64,000 bases of DNA from contig CM033110.1 in the NCBI GenBank assembly GCA_019321725.1, positions 23,305,210 through 23,369,209 of the forward strand, in the 5' to 3' direction. Below, one piece after another: positions 59,785-64,000 of this stretch. Origin of the DNA: Paulownia fortunei (Eukaryota > Streptophyta > Magnoliopsida > Lamiales > Paulowniaceae). Below the pieces are notes generated by a model. The model worked only from the letters and a program-made list of their open reading frames with translations, had not been told where the DNA came from and made no database searches. Every line of letters starts with the position of its first letter. The stretch's first letter is position 1. Position numbers and translations under genes: made by a program.

Positions 59785-62732
59785 GACACCATTTATGTCT
59801 CATGAAACCCGAACGATTTGTCTAGGCCATAGAGAATAAAACTGCCAACTAGGTCATGTTACAAAATGGTTTTGCGTCTCTTACGTGTAAATAAATAAAA
59901 TATTAGTCATTAAAGCTATTAATTAATTAATAACTTTTTGTACTTGTTACATATTAAATTGTGTCCTTATAATTATAAAGAACATGAGTAACTTTTGACT
60001 GCATAAAGAGGATTTATTGTTAAATTAAAGTATATGGTTTATTAAGATATCAACTTTGATAGATAGATACATTAATTCTATTGTAATATGACTTCCAACG
60101 ATTTTATTTCAGTACATTTTTTCCGTACAAAATTTGCTTATTTTCTAAGTTACATGATAAAAATGCACTATGTATCGATCACTTTTTTGTTAGGATAAAT
60201 TACTGTAATTATTCTACAAAAAGGCAACGGCACGTTCAAGTTCTTTAAGTACAAAACAGGAATATTTTGTTCCCAATAATTGAAATATATTCCTTTCGTT
60301 ACGTCACATGAATAATATTATATTTTTACTTGTTACAATTGCCTAATTAATTTTCACTCAACCTAGTGTACACTTCCGATTCTCAAATATAGTTGCAAAT
60401 ATTTTTGTTTTTTTTTTCGTTTGATTATAAGGGTATTTTTTGGGTAAATAGTAAAATGCCAAGGCCGAAATAAAAATATACATTTAAATAAAATAAACAA
60501 AATAGGAGGTAATTATTTAATTGTAACACATTTGTACTGGTTGTGGGTTGAGGGGGATGGCAAAGTGCAGTCCCTTTCCGTGGCCAACCAACGGACACGA
60601 TACATTCCAATATGACTGAACTGTGGATATCACCTTCATTATTTGCTGGGTTTAGTGCCTCATTCCCATCGGGTCTTTTTTATTTTTAAAATAGTTATCA
60701 AGAATTGGTCACGACCCACTTGTTAGAGACATCATTCAACTTACAACTAATTATGCTGCTGGGCGAGAGTGGATGGGGAATATCGGCAGTGCTGAGGTTT
60801 TTAGTCTAGCTATAAGAATTTAAATGTTATTCATTCTTCGGTTCAATTATGTGTGCAATTTGTTCAAAATTTAATTTACTATGTGAAAATACTTGAGCAA
60901 TCGAAAATTTTAATACGTATGATTAATTATATTTTTCCTAATTTTTTGACTTAAGTGTATTCATATTATTAATAGGTAATTATTGCGTATAATATGGGTC
61001 CAGTACAATAAAATCGACTTTTTATAATCAATTTTGTATGTACAAGCTTAGATTTTAGGAGTTTTACGTTAGGGATTATCATCCTTTCTTTATATTAACT
61101 TTTTGGTTGAAATCAACACAATAAATGCAAGTAACAATCATTTTTGTATAATATAGTTGATCTTTGAAATATAATTTTTTACTTTTTTGGTATTTGAGTT
61201 TGCATATATATATTTTTTCTTGTTCTTTATAAGTGATGGGCCTTAGTTTTAGCAATAAAGGCAATTACTTGTAATTTCTCCTTAAAAATTAAATGAATAA
61301 AAACTAAAAAAAAAAAAGAAGAAGAAGAGAAATGAGGCTTATTACCAAAATGTCCTCAGCTACATCTGAAATATGCCTACTTGAAATGTGCAGAGGAATT
61401 CATGCTAGTAATTTTACGTCATTCGAAGGTATAGTAAATATTATTCACTGTCTTTGAGCTCAATTATAAATATCCTTAATATTTTAAGGTGAAATATATG
61501 AAGTCTATTGCTATTTTATTTTCAACTCTCTATTTTTTATATTTTCTAAAAATATGAGACTAATTTAACTATCGAAAGAACTCCATCATAAACCATCAAT
61601 TCCTCTAATAATTTGCTTGTACTATAAGTTCGACCCATATCACACCTCTACCTAATCCTCACGAGGAGTTTACTGAATTCTCATTCATTCAAATTTCCAC
61701 CATCTCAATATTCGTTTTGCTTGGCTTTTCTCTTATCATAAACACGTGTATATCAACCAAGCAAACAAAGGTTGTAACTTTTTACATTGCATTCTCTAGA
61801 TATTTTTTGAAAAGAGAGAGAGATATTGTATCCCACTAATAATGAAATTGACACTACTATAAGAAACACCACTTTGTTATATAGTTGGATAGTGATTCTT
61901 TCTTGATTTAGTTTAATTCGATCAAAATTGATTCCGGAATGAAGTTCCCCTCATAAAAAAAGGGTATAACAAAACATGGTGCAATCCGTCTTCTCAAATC
62001 CTAAAAAGAACCATTATGGATTTCAAACCAAAGAGCCTCAGCACTTTGAAGAAAATGATGGTGACTAAGAATATACATCATAATAACATTGGATGGTTGG
62101 GAAAAAAAATAATATTATTATATTATTAATTTCACTTTTAAGTGATGAGGGCATTGTACCTTGCACAAATAAAGTGGAATATTATGTTCTTGAATTCATA
62201 TTGGAGATGAAATTTATTTATTTTTCACAAAAAGATATTTTTAATTTTTCAGAGGATAAATTTCTTAATTTAATAATTTTATTTAAAAAATTTATGGAGT
62301 ATATAGTGGCTGCGATTGTCGTTTCACTTGGCTCGATCCCTGCATACAAATAAATATATATACATCTTTAGTACTAGAATCGAAGGCAAAGGAGTCATAA
62401 ATTGCACAAAGAGTGGTGGTAGTCACATTTCAATATAAACACATCAAGAGTGGTCCTGACCATAATAACATCAAATTCTTTGAGTTACGTAACAACTTGG
62501 TGAATTGGACGTGCAATGGTATTTAAGGGAAGTTCATCAGTCTCATCACAGCCCAGAAGTACTCCATTGAAAAACATAATTATTAGTTTGGGTTTCTTAC
62601 TTTCTTCACATTCCAAGAAATAAAATGTGATATATATGAAAAATTCTATACAGTGTGAAACACTCACCAATTCATGCTCTTAGTGTAATTCTTTTGTGCT
62701 TACATTAACACACGGGATGTGCACCTTGTTGG
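59785..62732. other. Intergenic, AT-rich
   Basis: No gene or RNA recognised. Around 60530-60620 there is a brief G+C-richer patch without an open frame of interest. Poly-A and GAA runs lie near 61305-61330. The rest appears to be decayed repeat DNA. Confidence 0.35.
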
Positions 62733-62822
62733 ACGTCTCTGTATATAACCTTACACACAATTAGCACTTTATTATACACGTCTCTGAATATAACCTTACA
62801 CACAATTAGCACATATAAGAAT
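62733..62822. repeat. 45-bp tandem duplication
   Basis: ACGTCTCTG followed by TATATAACC at 62733 is repeated as ACGTCTCTG plus AATATAACC at 62778; both are followed by TTACACACAATTAGCAC. Period 45. Confidence 0.9.
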
Positions 62823-62850
62823 TGTTGTTTTTTTTCTGTTCTCATTTGAA

Positions 62851-63115
62851 GTGGCGTATTGGTAAAATACTTGAAGGATCCTATGGAAGATCGATCGTTC
62901 GCATTCCTTAGGTGTCATTTTGGCCTCCTGTAGATGTACTTGTTGGTGAATGAGCTTTCGGCCACTGCCTTTACGCCACATATAAAGTGTACGACTATAC
63001 CCTAGTAGGTGTCATTTTGAACCCTGTAGATATACTCATTGGTAAATGAGTTTTCGACCCCTGCCTTTACGCCCTATGTAAAGTGTACGGCTATACCCTA
63101 GTAGGGGTCATTGTG
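62851..63115 (+). mobile_element. SINE-like element with internal 98-bp tandem duplication
   Basis: The head has a good Pol III A-box match TGGCGTATTGG (62852-62862) and, about 40 bp on, a degenerate B box (TCGTTCGCATTCC), the spacing seen in tRNA-derived SINEs. The body then contains TAGGTGTCATTTT at 62909 and 63007, marking a 98-bp unit repeated once and starting a third time at 63105. No poly-A tail or target-site duplication was identified, so the element is probably truncated or rearranged. Confidence 0.5.
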
Positions 63116-64000
63116 TCGAATGTTCACTCTAAGTATTTTTAAGTTATTGTCATACCTACATTTACTCAATGGTCGAACTAGGAGAAATATCAATAACCCC
63201 CAAAATTAATCAAGCAAAATGTGGACACCTAGTTATAAAAATAAAATAAAATTAATGTTTCCGATATATAATTATTCCATGTGAGACTGAGTAATGCTTG
63301 GCGGCAAAAGAGGGTGAAATTTTCGATTATGTTGCTGCATGCTTGTATTATTTTGGTCTCCTAGGGTTATTTTTTTTGTTGCAGACTGGATGCGCACTTT
63401 AGGAAGCCAATTCTATCCTCTTTTCATGACTTTTCTGATGAATAAACTTTGCCACTTTGCAGGCTCACCACTGTATATTTGGACCTTGTATCCTACTTAC
63501 ACATCAACTTTTATGACAATACCTATGGTTACAAGTGGGCTGGCTCATTGTTAGCCATCCCTTTGCCAAATCTATCTTAAATAAATTGCAATAAATTTTG
63601 TTATAGCCCTCAATTGAAAGAATAACTAAGAGTAATTTGTATATTAAAAAATTTAAATTTAAGAGTGAATTACGGTGAAATGGGTGATCCAATATGAATT
63701 AATATATGTATGTATATATATATATATATGTTAATTAGGCCAAGTCTTATGGAATAATTAATTAAAAATCCATATGACTTGGTGGGGTGGTCCATTGTAT
63801 CTCCTATGTGTACTTGATTAGTCCATCGTTTACAATGAAACCCCGACAATGGGCACTAACTAGGCTTGCCAATTGTTGATCAGAATTTCGTAGATGACAA
63901 TGATGAGGTAGTGACTTTTAACCTCTGTGCTTGTACACTTGTCATTTGAAAAAATTTAAACGTTTATTTTCTGAAAAAAAAAAGAGAAATAAAATTTCTC
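63116..64000. other. Intergenic to window end
   Basis: AT-rich with a (TA)n tract near 63700-63730. No gene supported. Confidence 0.35.

Noticed and set aside
1..64000. CRISPR arrays, operons, bacterial-type promoters
   Set aside because: The window is plant nuclear DNA; no spaced direct-repeat array or polycistronic protein operon is present.

Overview
This 64 kb window is nuclear DNA of a flowering plant, almost certainly a eudicot. The genes have short GT-AG introns and AT-rich spacers, and the families are plant-specific: thaumatin-like, D6PK-type AGC VIII kinase, land-plant GPAT, CLE peptide, R2R3-MYB, BIR-type receptor pseudokinase. Twelve protein-coding genes could be assembled exon by exon with reading frames that close across every proposed junction. 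One further gene (5PTase) closes except for an uncertain first exon. The species cannot be named from the sequence. A RAM2-like acyltransferase suggests a lineage able to form arbuscular mycorrhiza (inference).

Layout. 1-980: a minus-strand cluster of at least three box C/D snoRNAs behind its own Pol II-type promoter (TATA, telo-box, TGGGCY site II elements). Two of its members carry guides for neighbouring 25S rRNA sites (U18-like and snoR58Y-like). 1.2-2.65 kb: a probable solo LTR abutting a thaumatin-like gene (-). 2.65-10.1 kb: gene-free and repeat-rich, with a 1.58 kb near-palindromic element, an LTR relic, a tRNA-derived SINE with target-site duplications, and a 318-bp tandem duplication in (TA)n. 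10.1-12.4 kb: D6PK-type kinase (+). 14.3-15.9 kb: RAM2-like GPAT (+). 18.2-21.8 kb: prolyl 4-hydroxylase with ShKT tail (+). 22.7-24.4 kb: TDF1/MYB35-like MYB (+). 25.1-25.4 kb: small MAPK-substrate-like protein (+). 26.0-29.8 kb: EDR2_C/DUF1336 protein (-). 32.3-35.3 kb: RsmD-like plastid rRNA methyltransferase (+). 38.3-38.8 kb: CLE25-like peptide (+). 42.0-43.8 kb: BIR2-like pseudokinase (-). 45.6-48.3 kb: coiled-coil protein of unknown function with a probable early stop (+). 50.7-51.2 kb: small membrane protein with a DUF761-like tail (+). 54.0-56.4 kb: type I inositol polyphosphate 5-phosphatase (+). 56.9-59.3 kb: second coiled-coil protein with a 20-nt micro-exon (-). 59.3-64 kb: AT-rich DNA with small tandem duplications and a SINE-like head.

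The genes do not form one pathway. Themes are auxin transport and phosphoinositide signalling (D6PK-like, 5PTase), wall-protein hydroxylation (P4H), symbiotic lipid synthesis (GPAT), anther development (MYB), immunity (thaumatin, BIR2, EDR2_C) and peptide signalling (CLE). The snoRNA cluster, the RsmD-like gene and both coiled-coil genes share site II-rich upstream regions typical of growth and translation genes. All functional calls come from reading the sequence against remembered family features; no search was run.
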